From: Massilia varians
GTDB taxonomy: Bacteria > Pseudomonadota > Gammaproteobacteria > Burkholderiales > Burkholderiaceae_D
NCBI RefSeq assembly: GCF_027923905.1
Contig: NZ_AP026966.1
Coordinates: 1,737,001 to 1,801,000 of the forward strand
DNA: 64,000 bases
Direction of reading: 5' to 3'
The notes beneath the pieces were generated by a model. The model searched no databases. It worked only from the letters and a program-made list of their open reading frames with translations, and was not told the origin of the DNA. Positions 35,943 to 45,987 of the stretch are shown here, in pieces; the first letter of the stretch is position 1, and each line of letters begins with the position of its first letter. The translations under genes were made by a program, and so were the position numbers.

Positions 35943-38834
35943 ATGACTTTGAAGCCTTGGCGAGAAATCGCCGTTCCGCATGAAGATGTCCTGAAGGGCA
36001 CGTTCCAGCAAGCTGAGTTCGCCGCCGACATCTCGAAAGTTCATCAAGGGATCGCGCCCGCGGAGTATCAGGACGCCGCGCTGTTTTTCCAGCGGACCTT
36101 CATCACGGAGGGGATGCGCCTGTTGCTGGATTCGGTGGTGAAGCGCCTGGCCGGCAAAGGAGGCGATCCAGTTGTGCAGCTGCAGACGGCGTTTGGCGGC
36201 GGCAAGACGCATACGCTGATGGCGGTCTATCATCTGGCGAAGGGCACTACTCCCGCCAGCAAGATGCTGGGCATTACGCCGATCCTCAACGCGGCCGACA
36301 TCACGGAGCTTCCGCAAGCGCGGGTCGCTGTTCTTGATGGCGTCGATTTGCTGGACCTGGCGAGCAAGCCGCGGGTTCACGGCAACACTACCGTTAAAAC
36401 CATCTGGGGCGAGCTCGCATGGCAGCTGGGCGGTGAGAGCGCCTACGCCAAGATCATGGAGGCCGACCGCGACGGAACGGCCCCCGGCAAAACGGCGCTG
36501 GCCGAGATTATCGGAGGCAGCGCGCCTTGCATCATCCTGATGGACGAGCTGGTGCGCTATGTGTCGCAATTCGAGGAGGGCAAGACGCTCTCGGGCGGAA
36601 CGTATGACACCCAGCTCTCTTTCATTCAGGCGCTGACCGAAGCGTTGAAAGGGGTTCCGAACGCGATCCTTCTTGCCTCGCTCCCGTTCTCCGATCGCGA
36701 GGCGGGAAGCCAGCAGGGCGTTAAAGCGCTGCGGGCTCTGGAGCACTACTTTGGCCGGGTGCAGGCTTTATGGAAGCCTGTGGCCACCGAGGAGGCCTTC
36801 GAGATTGTGCGTCGGCGCCTGTTTGCCAAGGTCACCGACCAGCTGGGGGCGGAGGAGGTGTGCAGGGCGTATGCCGACTACTACACGGCCAACGCAAGCG
36901 ACCTGCCCCAGGACGTTCAAGGCAGCAGCTACCTGGAGCGCTTGAAGCACGCCTACCCTATTCATCCCGAGGTCTTCGACCGGTTCTACGAGGACTGGTC
37001 GTCGCTGGATAATTTTCAGCGCACTCGGGGCGTGTTAAAAATGATGGCGACGGTCATCCACAGGCTTTGGACCACAGGGAACAACGACCTGATGATACAG
37101 CCTGGCAGTTTGCCGTTGTTCGATTCGAGCACGCGCAACGAAGCGATCTATTACTTACCACAAGGCTGGGACCCGGTCTTAGAGCGCGACATTGACGGCG
37201 AGCGCGCAGCGACCACGGAGCTTGACAATGCCCGCCCCTTGTTCGGAGCGATTCACGCCTGTCGCCGGATCGCGAGGACGGTGTTCCTTGGCTCGGCGCC
37301 GGACGCCGGCGCGGTAGGGGGCGCGAAGCATCATCGCGGCATCGAGCTCGAGCGCGTGCTTTTGGGCTGCGCCCAGCCCGGTCAGGTTCTGGGGCACTAC
37401 AAGGATGGCGCGCGTGCACTGGTCGACCGCCTGCAATACCTCAACAGCGCTAACAATCGCTTCTGGTTTGACACGCGCCCAAATCTTCGGCGCGAGATGG
37501 AAGAGCGCAAACGCCGCTACAGTCTGCGAGAGGACGTCTATCCCTTCATCAAAGACAAGCTTCGGTTCGCCAACGGCGTCTTTGGCGGCGTCCATGTGTT
37601 CACCCCCTCGGGTGATGTGCCGGACGACTGGCAGCTGCGCTTGGTGGTGCTTCCGCCTGAGGCGACGTTTAGCAAAGGGGCTCAATCCGCCGCGATCGAC
37701 GCCGCGACCGCCATTCTGAAAAGCCGGGGCGAACAGCCGCGTCAGAAGCAAAATCGACTGATCTTCTTGGCGCCGGACACAGACAGCCTGCAGCGATTGA
37801 AGGACCAAGTGACCTCGTCGCTGGCGTGGAGATCCATCGTGGAGGATGTGCGTGAAGGCCGGCTTAACTTGGACGTCTATCAGACCAAACAAGCCTCCAC
37901 TAGCTTCGACCTGGCAAATGAGGCGCTGGGCCGTATGATCCGCGAGACGTTCAAATGGCTGTTGGCCCCCTTGCAAGAGGCGAAGCCGGGCAAAGGGATT
38001 GGCGAGCTTCAATGGGACCATTTTCAGATCAACCCGGCCGTGATCAATCGCGTGGAAGAGATCGAGCGGGTCCTCAAGGAGAACGAGCTGCTCATCACCG
38101 AATGGGCGCCTATCCACCTGGCTAAAATGCTGCAGACTTGGTTCTGGAAGGACGACACGCCAACTGCTGGCGCGCTCGATGTGTGGCAGAAGACTTGTTG
38201 CTATCTGTACCTGCCACGGCTTCGGGACTCTGACACCATTCGCTCGACGATCGCAGCCGGCCTTTCATCTCGCGATTTTTTTGGTATCGCCTACGGAGCC
38301 GAGCAGGAGCGCTACCAAGGTTTTCATTTCGCTGAAAACACTACGCCGATTTTCGATGAGTCTCTCTTGCTGATTGACCCTAAGGCGGCCTCAGCTTTCG
38401 CAGCCCGTCTTGCGGAGGAGGCAGCGGAGCGCGAGATGAAAGCCAGAGGAGAACGGGCTGACGAGACTGAGGGCGCTGGCCAAATGAACTCCAGTGGCGC
38501 CTCAGCCTCGACAGGCGCCGCTTCTAAGACAGATGGCCCGCAAGGACCAAGCGCGGCCTCATCCGCATCGAGCTCAGGATCGAGCGCTCCTAACATGCCG
38601 GCAAAGAAGCGGATGTTCTTCGGATCGGTCGAGCTCAATCCAAATCAAGCTAAGTTGCAGTTCTCCGATGTTGCCGAGGAGGTGGTGATGTTACTGAACA
38701 AACCTGGAGTTAAGCTGCGCATAGCCGTCGAGATCGAGGCCGAGTCGCAAACCGGGTTTGACGAGGGGGTTCAGCGCGCCGTGCGCGAAAACTGCGACCA
38801 ATTAAAGTTCAAAAATCGATCGTTTGAGGACTAA
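35943..38834 (+). CDS. DUF499 AAA+ ATPase
   Basis: The protein has 963 residues. Its start, [25 protein letters not shown], is typical of DUF499 (COG1483). Walker A is FGGGKTHT at 84-91. A Walker B-like [18 protein letters not shown] lies near 196-213. A C-terminal linker rich in Ser, Ala and Gly (about 835-880) precedes a small final domain with [13 protein letters not shown]. The gene follows the methylase by 11 bases with a GGAAGA ribosome site. It completes the helicase-methylase-ATPase set. In this family the ATPase is thought to regulate or load the system, not established biochemically. A strong hairpin lies just past the stop. Confidence 0.87.
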   Translation: MTLKPWREIAVPHEDVLKGTFQQAEFAADISKVHQGIAPAEYQDAALFFQRTFITEGMRLLLDSVVKRLAGKGGDPVVQLQTAFGGGKTHTLMAVYHLAKGTTPASKMLGITPILNAADITELPQARVAVLDGVDLLDLASKPRVHGNTTVKTIWGELAWQLGGESAYAKIMEADRDGTAPGKTALAEIIGGSAPCIILMDELVRYVSQFEEGKTLSGGTYDTQLSFIQALTEALKGVPNAILLASLPFSDREAGSQQGVKALRALEHYFGRVQALWKPVATEEAFEIVRRRLFAKVTDQLGAEEVCRAYADYYTANASDLPQDVQGSSYLERLKHAYPIHPEVFDRFYEDWSSLDNFQRTRGVLKMMATVIHRLWTTGNNDLMIQPGSLPLFDSSTRNEAIYYLPQGWDPVLERDIDGERAATTELDNARPLFGAIHACRRIARTVFLGSAPDAGAVGGAKHHRGIELERVLLGCAQPGQVLGHYKDGARALVDRLQYLNSANNRFWFDTRPNLRREMEERKRRYSLREDVYPFIKDKLRFANGVFGGVHVFTPSGDVPDDWQLRLVVLPPEATFSKGAQSAAIDAATAILKSRGEQPRQKQNRLIFLAPDTDSLQRLKDQVTSSLAWRSIVEDVREGRLNLDVYQTKQASTSFDLANEALGRMIRETFKWLLAPLQEAKPGKGIGELQWDHFQINPAVINRVEEIERVLKENELLITEWAPIHLAKMLQTWFWKDDTPTAGALDVWQKTCCYLYLPRLRDSDTIRSTIAAGLSSRDFFGIAYGAEQERYQGFHFAENTTPIFDESLLLIDPKAASAFAARLAEEAAEREMKARGERADETEGAGQMNSSGASASTGAASKTDGPQGPSAASSASSSGSSAPNMPAKKRMFFGSVELNPNQAKLQFSDVAEEVVMLLNKPGVKLRIAVEIEAESQTGFDEGVQRAVRENCDQLKFKNRSFED

Positions 38835-38868
38835 CGCTGGCTCGGGACTTCAAAGTCCCGAGCCAGCG
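38835..38868 (+). terminator. 16-bp perfect hairpin after the ATPase gene
   Basis: CGCTGGCTCGGGACTT is followed by two bases and its exact complement, starting immediately after the DUF499 stop. There is no T run on either side, so it is not a classical intrinsic terminator. It could still end the operon transcript or protect its 3' end. Confidence 0.55.
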
Positions 38869-38901
38869 TACAACGCCGCGTTATACCGTGTTATCTCGTT
38901 G

Positions 38902-38917
38902 TAGGATAATTATCCTA
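38902..38917. promoter_or_regulatory. 16-bp palindrome TAGGATAATTATCCTA
   Basis: A perfect dyad with an extra GGATAA half-site at 38923-38928 lies between the ATPase operon and the small wHTH gene at 39069. It has the form of a repressor operator. It is about 150 bases from that gene, so the controlled promoter is not certain. Confidence 0.45.
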
Positions 38918-39068
38918 AACTTGGATAAAGTTGCAAAAAAGAAATTTCCGGATGGTCCGGGTTTGTTACTCAGCCAACGTCCGCTGGTAGTGCCCGTGAG
39001 GCAACATCGCGTGCTATAGTTCTGACGATGTTGCTTGAACGAATGCCACGTACCTGAAGATTTACAGA

Positions 39069-39488
39069 ATGACCGAACTCGTCGTGCCCACTTTTGATGT
39101 GGCCAAGCTCTCTACCGCCGCCCTTGAACTTCTGAGGGCTGCAGTGCTCCACGCACGCGCAAATCAGTGCGTTAAGTTGCATACCATGCAAATTGACGAG
39201 TTCTGCCGTCTGGCCGGGTTGCCTCCTACTACAACTAAACGCTTCTTAACACTGCTAAAGGAGGCTCGCAAGGCTTTGGTAATTGTTGAGGTAATTGATA
39301 CAGAATTTCCGCACCGCGACGACTTGCCATATTCCTCATGGCCTGTCTTTAAGGAGAGCCGGATTAATGGCTCGCAGATCGCGTTCGAAATTTACAATCA
39401 AACTCTTGAAGACAGTATATTGGCTAGTCTTCCAATGTCGAAACATTTAAGCGATCGGGATCGTGCTTCAGAAAGAATGGCAAATTAA
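39069..39488 (+). CDS. small winged-helix-like hypothetical protein
   Basis: The protein has 139 residues. The region 25-75 (VKLHTMQIDEFCRLAGLPPTTTKRFLTLLKEARKAL) looks like a winged helix, and SSWPVFKESRINGSQIAFEIYNQTLEDSIL recalls the wing part of plasmid initiator or regulator proteins. No family can be named with confidence. Its last 65 bases overlap the end of the convergent helicase gene. A dyad with GGATAA half-sites lies upstream. It might regulate the island or act in its replication; both are guesses. Confidence 0.55.
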   Translation: MTELVVPTFDVAKLSTAALELLRAAVLHARANQCVKLHTMQIDEFCRLAGLPPTTTKRFLTLLKEARKALVIVEVIDTEFPHRDDLPYSSWPVFKESRINGSQIAFEIYNQTLEDSILASLPMSKHLSDRDRASERMAN

Positions 39489-41646
39489 TATGTCGAAGCG
39501 CTGATTTTGCAGGCCCTGTAATGGCATCGCATGCCTCATCCCAGTTTCCTACCAAGACAACTTGATCAACGCCTCGCGTCACAGCAGTGTAAATAAGGGT
39601 CTGGTCGAGAAGGCGAGATTTCCTTATCGGTACGATGACTCGTTGAAATTGACTACCTTGGCTTTTGTGGACTGTAATTGAATATGCATGCCTAAGAGCT
39701 TCGGCTTGAGAGCTGTTAAGGTGGTAACGGTTGCCCTCAAACTCACAAATGCAACACACAGCATCTCGACTTGACGCATCCACTCCTTGAATGATGATGC
39801 CTAGAGAGCCATTACGTAAGCCAAGGTGATAATCATTTTGAGTGTACATCACCAAATCGCCGACCCTCAATGGAATACGATCAATGGTTTGCGCGCCGAC
39901 CTTCCCATAGTCTTTATCATAAGTATAAAATAGCTCGTCATTACATCTGAACTCCTTATGAAAAATTGCATTGATATCTTGTGCTCCACCATATCCCGTT
40001 TTTGTCGTTGACAAGATCTGCACGTTGTTGTTATTCCCGCTCCCACCGAGCTCACCGTAAATGCGACGTATTGTGGCGTCAATAAGGCTATCGGCACAGG
40101 GGACAAAAGAAACGCCTTGCGCGCAGCCAGAGTACTGAGCAAATTCAGGAATGCGATGTACCCTTATAGAATCCGCCACAGCAGGAATACCGCTTTCAAC
40201 GCTCTGACGTTTAGTGACTACTAGTTTGGTTTGTGGAATAGAGGGGCAGTCTGCTAGACAGTGCAGCACCAACCCTGGTCCGATGGGAGGCAATTGCGAG
40301 GGGTCCCCAACAAGGATGAGCTTCGTTCCAGGCGGTATGTGGCGTAGCAGGCGATGCATCAAGATTACGTCCACCATGCTCATTTCATCCACTACTACCA
40401 CAGATCCGTATCCAAGCATGGACGGGTCAACATTCAAAAGAAAGCCAGCGATGGTCATGCTTTCGCGCCCAGTGGCTTCACTCATTCTCTGTGCCGCTCG
40501 TCCAGCAAGCGCTATCTGATAGATCGCAATATCACGTTGTTGTGCCGTCAGCACTTTGTAAAGTGCTCTCAACACAGTTGTTTTGCCGGTCCCGGCACCT
40601 CCCAGTATAAGACTCAAATTATTAGTTGCGCTTGTCGCGATGGCTAAACGCTGTTCATCAGTAAGTGTGATGCTATGCTCAACTTCATAGTGAGCGATTG
40701 AATCTGCAATTATTTTAAAATCATTGTTTTTAGGGGAGAAAAGAAACTTCTGTTCGCTATCTTGAGGATTAGAGATCATTATCAGGCGTTGAGCGACGTA
40801 TTGTTCAATAAGAAATGTACCCGAAGGCTGCAGAAAGTTGCCAACACGGCGGTACTGAGTACTAGGCTGGTCTAATGAGGCGGCCTTTTCAGCAAGTATT
40901 TTCCCTCGTAGAAGCGTCTTTAATTTCGCCACGACATTATTGTCGGGAAGGCACGTATGACCGTCACGCATGCCCGCATAAAGGACTTCTTCTACCGCAG
41001 CCTCAAGTCGACGTGGGTCATCAAGTTTAATACCAAATCGGCGCTGCGCTAAGTCATCAACCTTGATCCAATCGGCCGAAAAGCTTATCAGCCGATACGG
41101 ATTCTCCTCAATTTTCTCCTGAGCGCAGTTCTTATAGAAATTTGCTATCTTTTGAGCAATTGCACGGTCGATTGCCAATCTGTCCAACCAAAGCAGGGTG
41201 CTGGCAACCTTATGCTTTTCAAAGGCATAGCAGAGCAACGCAGCAGCATCTTCGCTAATGACCTCTTTAAGAGCGGCGACGTTCGCATTTCGGATGTGCT
41301 CGATCAGCATGGGACCAAACCGCTCGTACAGTTTTGTAGCTTTGACTGATCCTATGCCAGCACATTCTTCAGATCTTGCGATCCAATCGATGATGTTGCG
41401 ACCGGATGGGCGCAACATCTCGGCACACGTCACGTCGATATGATTCTCATCTTTCCACTTGCGCAAAGTGCCGGTGATTTGCCATTGCTGACCCTTAACT
41501 ATAAAGTGGCCATCTGGGACTGTGTCTTTTTTGCATACTGCAACGAAATATTCCTTGGTATCGGTAACCCCCGAAAAAATCACGCCTCCGTACCTGCCGA
41601 CACTGCGTACGGAGCTTACGCGCAACTGCACAGAAACTTGAGTCAT
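39424..41646 (-). CDS. RecD2-like superfamily 1 helicase of the integrase operon
   Basis: The protein has 740 residues from ATG 41646, which overlaps the previous gene's stop by four bases (ATGA). An N-terminal OB-like and helix-hairpin-helix part (IGSVKATKLYERFG, near 90-105) precedes the motor: Walker A GGAGTGKTT near 350, VVVVDEMSMVD near 425, VGDPSQLPPIG near 455, and a C-terminal ITVHKSQGSQF with AVTRG. This is RecD2, a 5'-3' DNA helicase. It is the fifth gene of the operon that starts with two tyrosine recombinases. Helicases are not part of the classical Tn554 module, so a role in element processing or copy-out is an attractive inference. Confidence 0.85.
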   Translation of the reverse strand: MTQVSVQLRVSSVRSVGRYGGVIFSGVTDTKEYFVAVCKKDTVPDGHFIVKGQQWQITGTLRKWKDENHIDVTCAEMLRPSGRNIIDWIARSEECAGIGSVKATKLYERFGPMLIEHIRNANVAALKEVISEDAAALLCYAFEKHKVASTLLWLDRLAIDRAIAQKIANFYKNCAQEKIEENPYRLISFSADWIKVDDLAQRRFGIKLDDPRRLEAAVEEVLYAGMRDGHTCLPDNNVVAKLKTLLRGKILAEKAASLDQPSTQYRRVGNFLQPSGTFLIEQYVAQRLIMISNPQDSEQKFLFSPKNNDFKIIADSIAHYEVEHSITLTDEQRLAIATSATNNLSLILGGAGTGKTTVLRALYKVLTAQQRDIAIYQIALAGRAAQRMSEATGRESMTIAGFLLNVDPSMLGYGSVVVVDEMSMVDVILMHRLLRHIPPGTKLILVGDPSQLPPIGPGLVLHCLADCPSIPQTKLVVTKRQSVESGIPAVADSIRVHRIPEFAQYSGCAQGVSFVPCADSLIDATIRRIYGELGGSGNNNNVQILSTTKTGYGGAQDINAIFHKEFRCNDELFYTYDKDYGKVGAQTIDRIPLRVGDLVMYTQNDYHLGLRNGSLGIIIQGVDASSRDAVCCICEFEGNRYHLNSSQAEALRHAYSITVHKSQGSQFQRVIVPIRKSRLLDQTLIYTAVTRGVDQVVLVGNWDEACDAITGPAKSALRHINLPFFLKHDPDRLNVSTLED

Positions 41647-42128
41647 GGTCGCACCATCCGACCGGTTTCCGAAAGATGCTCGTCTATCCAACTGTATTGT
41701 CTTTGTAATTCTCGAAGCTTGGTAAGCTCCGCTCGCAAAGTGGCGTTCTCTTCTTCGAGCGCCTTAATACGTCTTTCCGCACCTGACTTTGCTTTAGCAA
41801 GCCGTTGGTTCACCGCTTCGTCAGAACTCCAATTTTCAACGTGATTTTGTGAGCTTTGACTCTCCTTCCTGGTTTGAGCTGAACCTATGCCCATCTCTAT
41901 CCTCAGGCGAGCTTCAAGAGACTCTAAACTTGCCTTGATAGCGGGATTTTGGCGAAGGGCGGAAGTGCCAAAGCCACATTCTGTACCGATTTCAGTTCTA
42001 ATCAGTTGGTCGCGGCGGTAATCCCAATAATCCTGCCAATCGCAAGCTCTATCTCGCTCATCGATCCATTGTTGGAAGCGTTGAAGGTTAATAGCTGCCT
42101 TCTGTTGTCCGTTTACCCCAGTGCTCAT
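41643..42128 (-). CDS. small coiled-coil protein of the integrase operon
   Basis: The protein has 161 residues. The N-terminal half has INLQRFQQWIDERDRACDW, followed by GFGTSALRQNPAIKASLESLEARLR. The second half is a coiled coil (AVNQRLAKAKSGAERRIKALEEENATLRAELTKL split across heptads, about 105-145). The layout (a short DNA-binding-like part followed by a coiled coil) resembles TnpC-type accessory proteins of the Tn554 family. The start lies 26 bases after the end of the preceding gene, and the stop overlaps the helicase start. No family name can be given with certainty. Confidence 0.7.
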   Translation of the reverse strand: MSTGVNGQQKAAINLQRFQQWIDERDRACDWQDYWDYRRDQLIRTEIGTECGFGTSALRQNPAIKASLESLEARLRIEMGIGSAQTRKESQSSQNHVENWSSDEAVNQRLAKAKSGAERRIKALEEENATLRAELTKLRELQRQYSWIDEHLSETGRMVRP

Positions 42129-42154
42129 AGTCGCTTTGCCTCCGAAGCGATTCG

Positions 42155-42790
42155 TTAGTCGATATCGTCTTGTTGTTCTTTAAACTTCCGGTAATATTGG
42201 ATAAAGGCACGCGCCCGCTCACCGCCGACAATTAACTGGCGGCCGTCGGGTTCCGACTTATCAAGAATCTCGCCCGCCTGAACATCTACTTTGATGAGCG
42301 TAGCCTCTTTGTTGAGGGCGTCGATCAATGCCAAAAGTGTGGCAGCTGTGTTCGCGAATGCAACGTACCAGTCAGTGTGATCGCTAGTGGGCTTGCCTGA
42401 TTCAAGTTGGCGCTCGTTTGCCGCTCGAGGTTGCGTTGGCCCATTTATATTCTTTTCGCGATTGAGGCGTTCGATCTCCATTTCCATGTCGATCAATTTT
42501 GCCCGAAGCACTTCCGGGGGGGCGTCTAATACGGGAAGGCGTGCAGCGGCGCCAGGTTGCGCAACTAAGTATGCTCGGAGCAGGTTTTGGTAAAGTGGAT
42601 TACGGCTAAGTGTCGTACGATGGAGGCCAGTTAAGTCCTGCATCTCTGCAATAATTTCAGACAAGCTAGAATAAACTCGCTTACGCTTCCTTGCCTTGCT
42701 GAGCGCATCTTTCAATGCTTGCAAGTTAGCTTCAGATTTTTTTGTTCTGAAGCTTTTAAAATTATCGGTGCCTTTTGGAACGCCCATCAC
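42155..42790 (-). CDS. TnpC-like (DUF6262-type) accessory protein
   Basis: The protein has 211 residues. Its N-terminal part shows EANLQALKDALSKARKRKR and a helix-turn-helix ending TGLHRTTLSRNPLYQ, the pattern of TnpC/DUF6262 proteins that accompany Tn554-type recombinases. A coiled-coil segment (AKLIDMEMEIERLNREKN, about 112-130) and a further globular part follow. In Tn554, TnpC influences orientation and frequency of transposition. The gene is 11 bases downstream of the large recombinase, inside one operon. Longer than typical TnpC (about 125), so it may have gained a C-terminal domain. Confidence 0.72.
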   Translation of the reverse strand: MMGVPKGTDNFKSFRTKKSEANLQALKDALSKARKRKRVYSSLSEIIAEMQDLTGLHRTTLSRNPLYQNLLRAYLVAQPGAAARLPVLDAPPEVLRAKLIDMEMEIERLNREKNINGPTQPRAANERQLESGKPTSDHTDWYVAFANTAATLLALIDALNKEATLIKVDVQAGEILDKSEPDGRQLIVGGERARAFIQYYRKFKEQQDDID

Positions 42791-42801
42791 TCCACCATTC
42801 G

Positions 42802-45800
42802 CTATTCTGATGATGCGGGCAACAATTTTGGTTTTGCCGCTTTGTGTAGGCGGATTGTTTTGGTCGCTATAGAATCTAATGCCTGCGCTAAATCTGTCAA
42901 TTTGATGCCTTTTGCTTCCGCCATTGGTTTAACCACACTTGCGAAGGCTGCTAGTTCGTCAAATGGCTCAATATCAAGCAGAGCAGCATCCTCAGCTTTA
43001 CCTGCTGCAGCCATAATTAAGCGGGTGTATTTTGCGGCACGGGCGCGAACCTCAGATGACTCTAACATTGGATAAGCGTTAGAATCGGATATGCGCTGCA
43101 GGAAAAACTGGCTTTCAGTCGTGTTTCGCACCACTAATTCAAGATGACGTTTAACGATTTCAGGTTGATCAACATGGTAGCTGCCTTGGCCGTCGCCCAG
43201 ACTACGGAATTTGTCGTTCAAAATTTCCGTTGACAATTCCCAGCCCAGGAACTCTTTGGTATCAAGTTGGATACTTCTATGCAGCACGTCGATCGCTTCC
43301 TGCGAAGCGCCACTCTCGCTGATTGCTTGCATTCGCCTTGCAGCCATGCGAATGCGTTCCTTAAGTTCGTTTTTCTTTGCTGCAATGGCAGGTAAGTGAT
43401 CGACGTGTTTTGCTGCCAACGGACATAAGCCACAGCGTTGAATTCCGCCTGTTCGCGCCACAATGTCAGAAGGACACTGATCGCCGACCGGGCACACATG
43501 TGTTGCGTGCCAACGAATAACGCTTGATGGGCTTTGACGAAGGAGATCTAAGGCGTCAGTATCCGCCGCTGAGACCTCTTCTGTAGACCACAATGCGACT
43601 CCAGGAACGAAACCGAAATCCTTAATTGCTTGTGCACGGTCTTGGCCGAACGCTTGTCTTACCGAGCTTTGGGGGCTGTTCGGTTTGATATATCCTGCAC
43701 CAGTACCTTCGACATCATACGCACTTTCTCCTTCCATCATACGTCGATCAATCATTTCAAGCTTCGCCCTTATTCGCGTATCCGGTGGCACTTGGTAGTG
43801 ATTTGTCGTTACCGTGTTTTGATGGCCGAGCTGCATAGCAACTTCCGATACTTCAAGATCCCCGTCCCTATGCGTTGCATAGGTCGCCCGACAAGCATGA
43901 GGTGTATGGATGGGTTCCCATTTCAGGGGGCAGAATTGCCATCCACCATGTGGCGCATCTCGATCCAGTTGCAATTCCACTCGAACTACGCCGTCGCTAT
44001 CAGTGATAGCACCGCAATTCACTGACCGGATTGGTTCAGCCACCACCACCTGATCTTTATCTCGTCGTGTATTGTAGAAGTAGTCAAAGCCTTTAAGGAG
44101 CTCTGTCCAATAGGCGGAGTATGTGCTGTCGGAAGGAGGTGTTGGGCGTCTAGTCGATCGGAAAAGCGGCAAAATGGGAGCAAACCTGGTATGGGTGCGT
44201 GACTCATACTGAACCGTTTGATCCATCTCGGGTTCACTAATGCTCTCTTGAAAGTATTGCTCTGCTCGAAGTGTACGTTGCACCCTCCAGGTAATATAAG
44301 TTTGCCAGCCCTCATTCCTCGCTTTATCTGTGTTCACATACAAATAGGTGAGCCGGGCCGCCGGTGACCAAGTGTGAAGTTCGGATATTGGTGTATCTTT
44401 CCCTTCGTATTCCCATGTTTTTCGGTCAAGCCATTGAACACTATTGCCGCGCAGGCCAGTCTCGATCATAACAAGCAGCATGCGAAGCACAGTTAGATGA
44501 GGAATTCTGAGGATGAGGTGGCGGTCAGGTCCAACGTTAATACGGCGCCCGTTAACATAAAGGCCCGCGTGCCCTGGAGGATTGGCATGAAGCACTCGTT
44601 GTTCAACATAGTAAAGTTCTGGTATCCATAAAACCGGCCAGACTTTGCCGCGATACGTGATGAAAGGTATATATCCCCATTCTGCCGTATTATAGCCGTA
44701 ATGCTTCTTTTCATTTAGACTGGACAACGGATGGATCCCTGCATAAACGTCCGCAGTGTAAGCGCGTTCTTGGAGATATTCTCCAAATGCTTCCGCAGCA
44801 TTTGCGTAGTAAATAAGGTACGGCCACACGTCCTCGGGAAAAGGGATCTTGTTCGTCTTATTAGAGGGGCGTCCGGTGGGCTTCTTGTCGAGTTCGAGTT
44901 TAATTGGGTTGACGAATCCAGGGCCGGCAATATTCACATCATCATCATACGAAGACTGAATATAGTCGAAAAACTTTTTTAGCGACACAACTACCCTATT
45001 GAAGGCCTCGGGAGAGGTCCTTCTAAGAGAAATCAGCTCCAGAAATGGTCTAGGAAGTTTTTCTGCTGTTGGTAGTTCCTCCGAGTCATCAAATCGGCTG
45101 CGCGAAACAAAAACAAATCGCAGAAGTTGCTTCGGGCTCGCTGGATATTCGATGTTTCCACCGTTGTTCCTGTCCAGCCAAAATGGAAGATATGCGAATA
45201 AATAATCGCACAGGAGCGTTAGTATATGTCTTGTCTCGCGTTCTGATTCTACTTCCTTGCGGATGGCTCTATAACGGAGGTATGAACGGATGCATTTCAG
45301 CCAAACATGCCCATATTTTTTTATATCAAACTTTTCAAGCCCGGGGTATGGTGTTGGTTTGAAAATCCAATCAGTCGGTCGGTGGCTCGATGAATTTGCC
45401 TGTCCCAGCTTAATAAAATATTCCGAACATGCCTCAGAATCAAATGAGTTTGCTGCATCTAGGAGAGCCTGCACATAGGCATTGGGACCAGCGGCTTGCC
45501 TCTTCTTGAATTCGTTCACCTTAGCCCGTGCATTCCTGTCACGGATTTGCTCAGGAGTTTCGACTCTTTCCCTAATCATCCCGTTCACTCGCATGTTAGA
45601 GAAGTTTGCGAGGTTTTTTCGGAAATTACTAAACTGAGTTGTTTTGAATTGGCCAGACTCACACCACATCATAAATTGATGGCGCAGTTGTCTCGTCAAG
45701 ATTTGAGCATCAGCAAACTCAAAAGCTCGCAGTAGCCTATAGTAGAGCGCCTTATTTGTTGGCGCATCTTTTTTGGTGTCAGAATTTTGAGTTTTTATCA

Positions 45801-45981
45801 TGTTGGCCAACTCATCGATGTTGAAGTCAGCTAATTTTTTCCATCCGGTATCTCTTAATAATAGTAATGCAGCCCCTTGCTGAGATGCGTCGGGAATTAT
45901 ACTTTTTGGGAAGAGCTTGAAGCCCGCGCAAATTAGGTGCTCCAGTTCGCTTACAGGTCTGATATCAGCTAATTTTGGCAT
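42802..45981 (-). CDS. very large tyrosine recombinase (TnpB/Gin-like)
   Basis: The protein has 1059 residues. The catalytic domain lies in the middle (about 490-760): ETGLRGNSVQWLD holds the first Arg, HACRATYATHR the His and second Arg, and LGHQNTVTTNHY the last His and the tyrosine. A cysteine-rich block follows (HVCPVGDQCPSD and RCGLCPLAAKH, near 875-910), probably binding zinc. The size and layout match the large partner recombinases of Tn554 and GInt elements. It starts six bases after the stop of the first recombinase gene. It should act together with that protein on the ssrA T-loop site; this is inference. Confidence 0.85.
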   Translation of the reverse strand: MPKLADIRPVSELEHLICAGFKLFPKSIIPDASQQGAALLLLRDTGWKKLADFNIDELANMIKTQNSDTKKDAPTNKALYYRLLRAFEFADAQILTRQLRHQFMMWCESGQFKTTQFSNFRKNLANFSNMRVNGMIRERVETPEQIRDRNARAKVNEFKKRQAAGPNAYVQALLDAANSFDSEACSEYFIKLGQANSSSHRPTDWIFKPTPYPGLEKFDIKKYGHVWLKCIRSYLRYRAIRKEVESERETRHILTLLCDYLFAYLPFWLDRNNGGNIEYPASPKQLLRFVFVSRSRFDDSEELPTAEKLPRPFLELISLRRTSPEAFNRVVVSLKKFFDYIQSSYDDDVNIAGPGFVNPIKLELDKKPTGRPSNKTNKIPFPEDVWPYLIYYANAAEAFGEYLQERAYTADVYAGIHPLSSLNEKKHYGYNTAEWGYIPFITYRGKVWPVLWIPELYYVEQRVLHANPPGHAGLYVNGRRINVGPDRHLILRIPHLTVLRMLLVMIETGLRGNSVQWLDRKTWEYEGKDTPISELHTWSPAARLTYLYVNTDKARNEGWQTYITWRVQRTLRAEQYFQESISEPEMDQTVQYESRTHTRFAPILPLFRSTRRPTPPSDSTYSAYWTELLKGFDYFYNTRRDKDQVVVAEPIRSVNCGAITDSDGVVRVELQLDRDAPHGGWQFCPLKWEPIHTPHACRATYATHRDGDLEVSEVAMQLGHQNTVTTNHYQVPPDTRIRAKLEMIDRRMMEGESAYDVEGTGAGYIKPNSPQSSVRQAFGQDRAQAIKDFGFVPGVALWSTEEVSAADTDALDLLRQSPSSVIRWHATHVCPVGDQCPSDIVARTGGIQRCGLCPLAAKHVDHLPAIAAKKNELKERIRMAARRMQAISESGASQEAIDVLHRSIQLDTKEFLGWELSTEILNDKFRSLGDGQGSYHVDQPEIVKRHLELVVRNTTESQFFLQRISDSNAYPMLESSEVRARAAKYTRLIMAAAGKAEDAALLDIEPFDELAAFASVVKPMAEAKGIKLTDLAQALDSIATKTIRLHKAAKPKLLPASSE

Positions 45982-45987
45982 ATCTTA

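Noticed and set aside
29540..38834. DISARM or BREX system
   Set aside because: No DUF1998 gene, phospholipase D-type gene, PglZ or BrxC-type gene is present. DUF499 with DUF1156 defines a different set.
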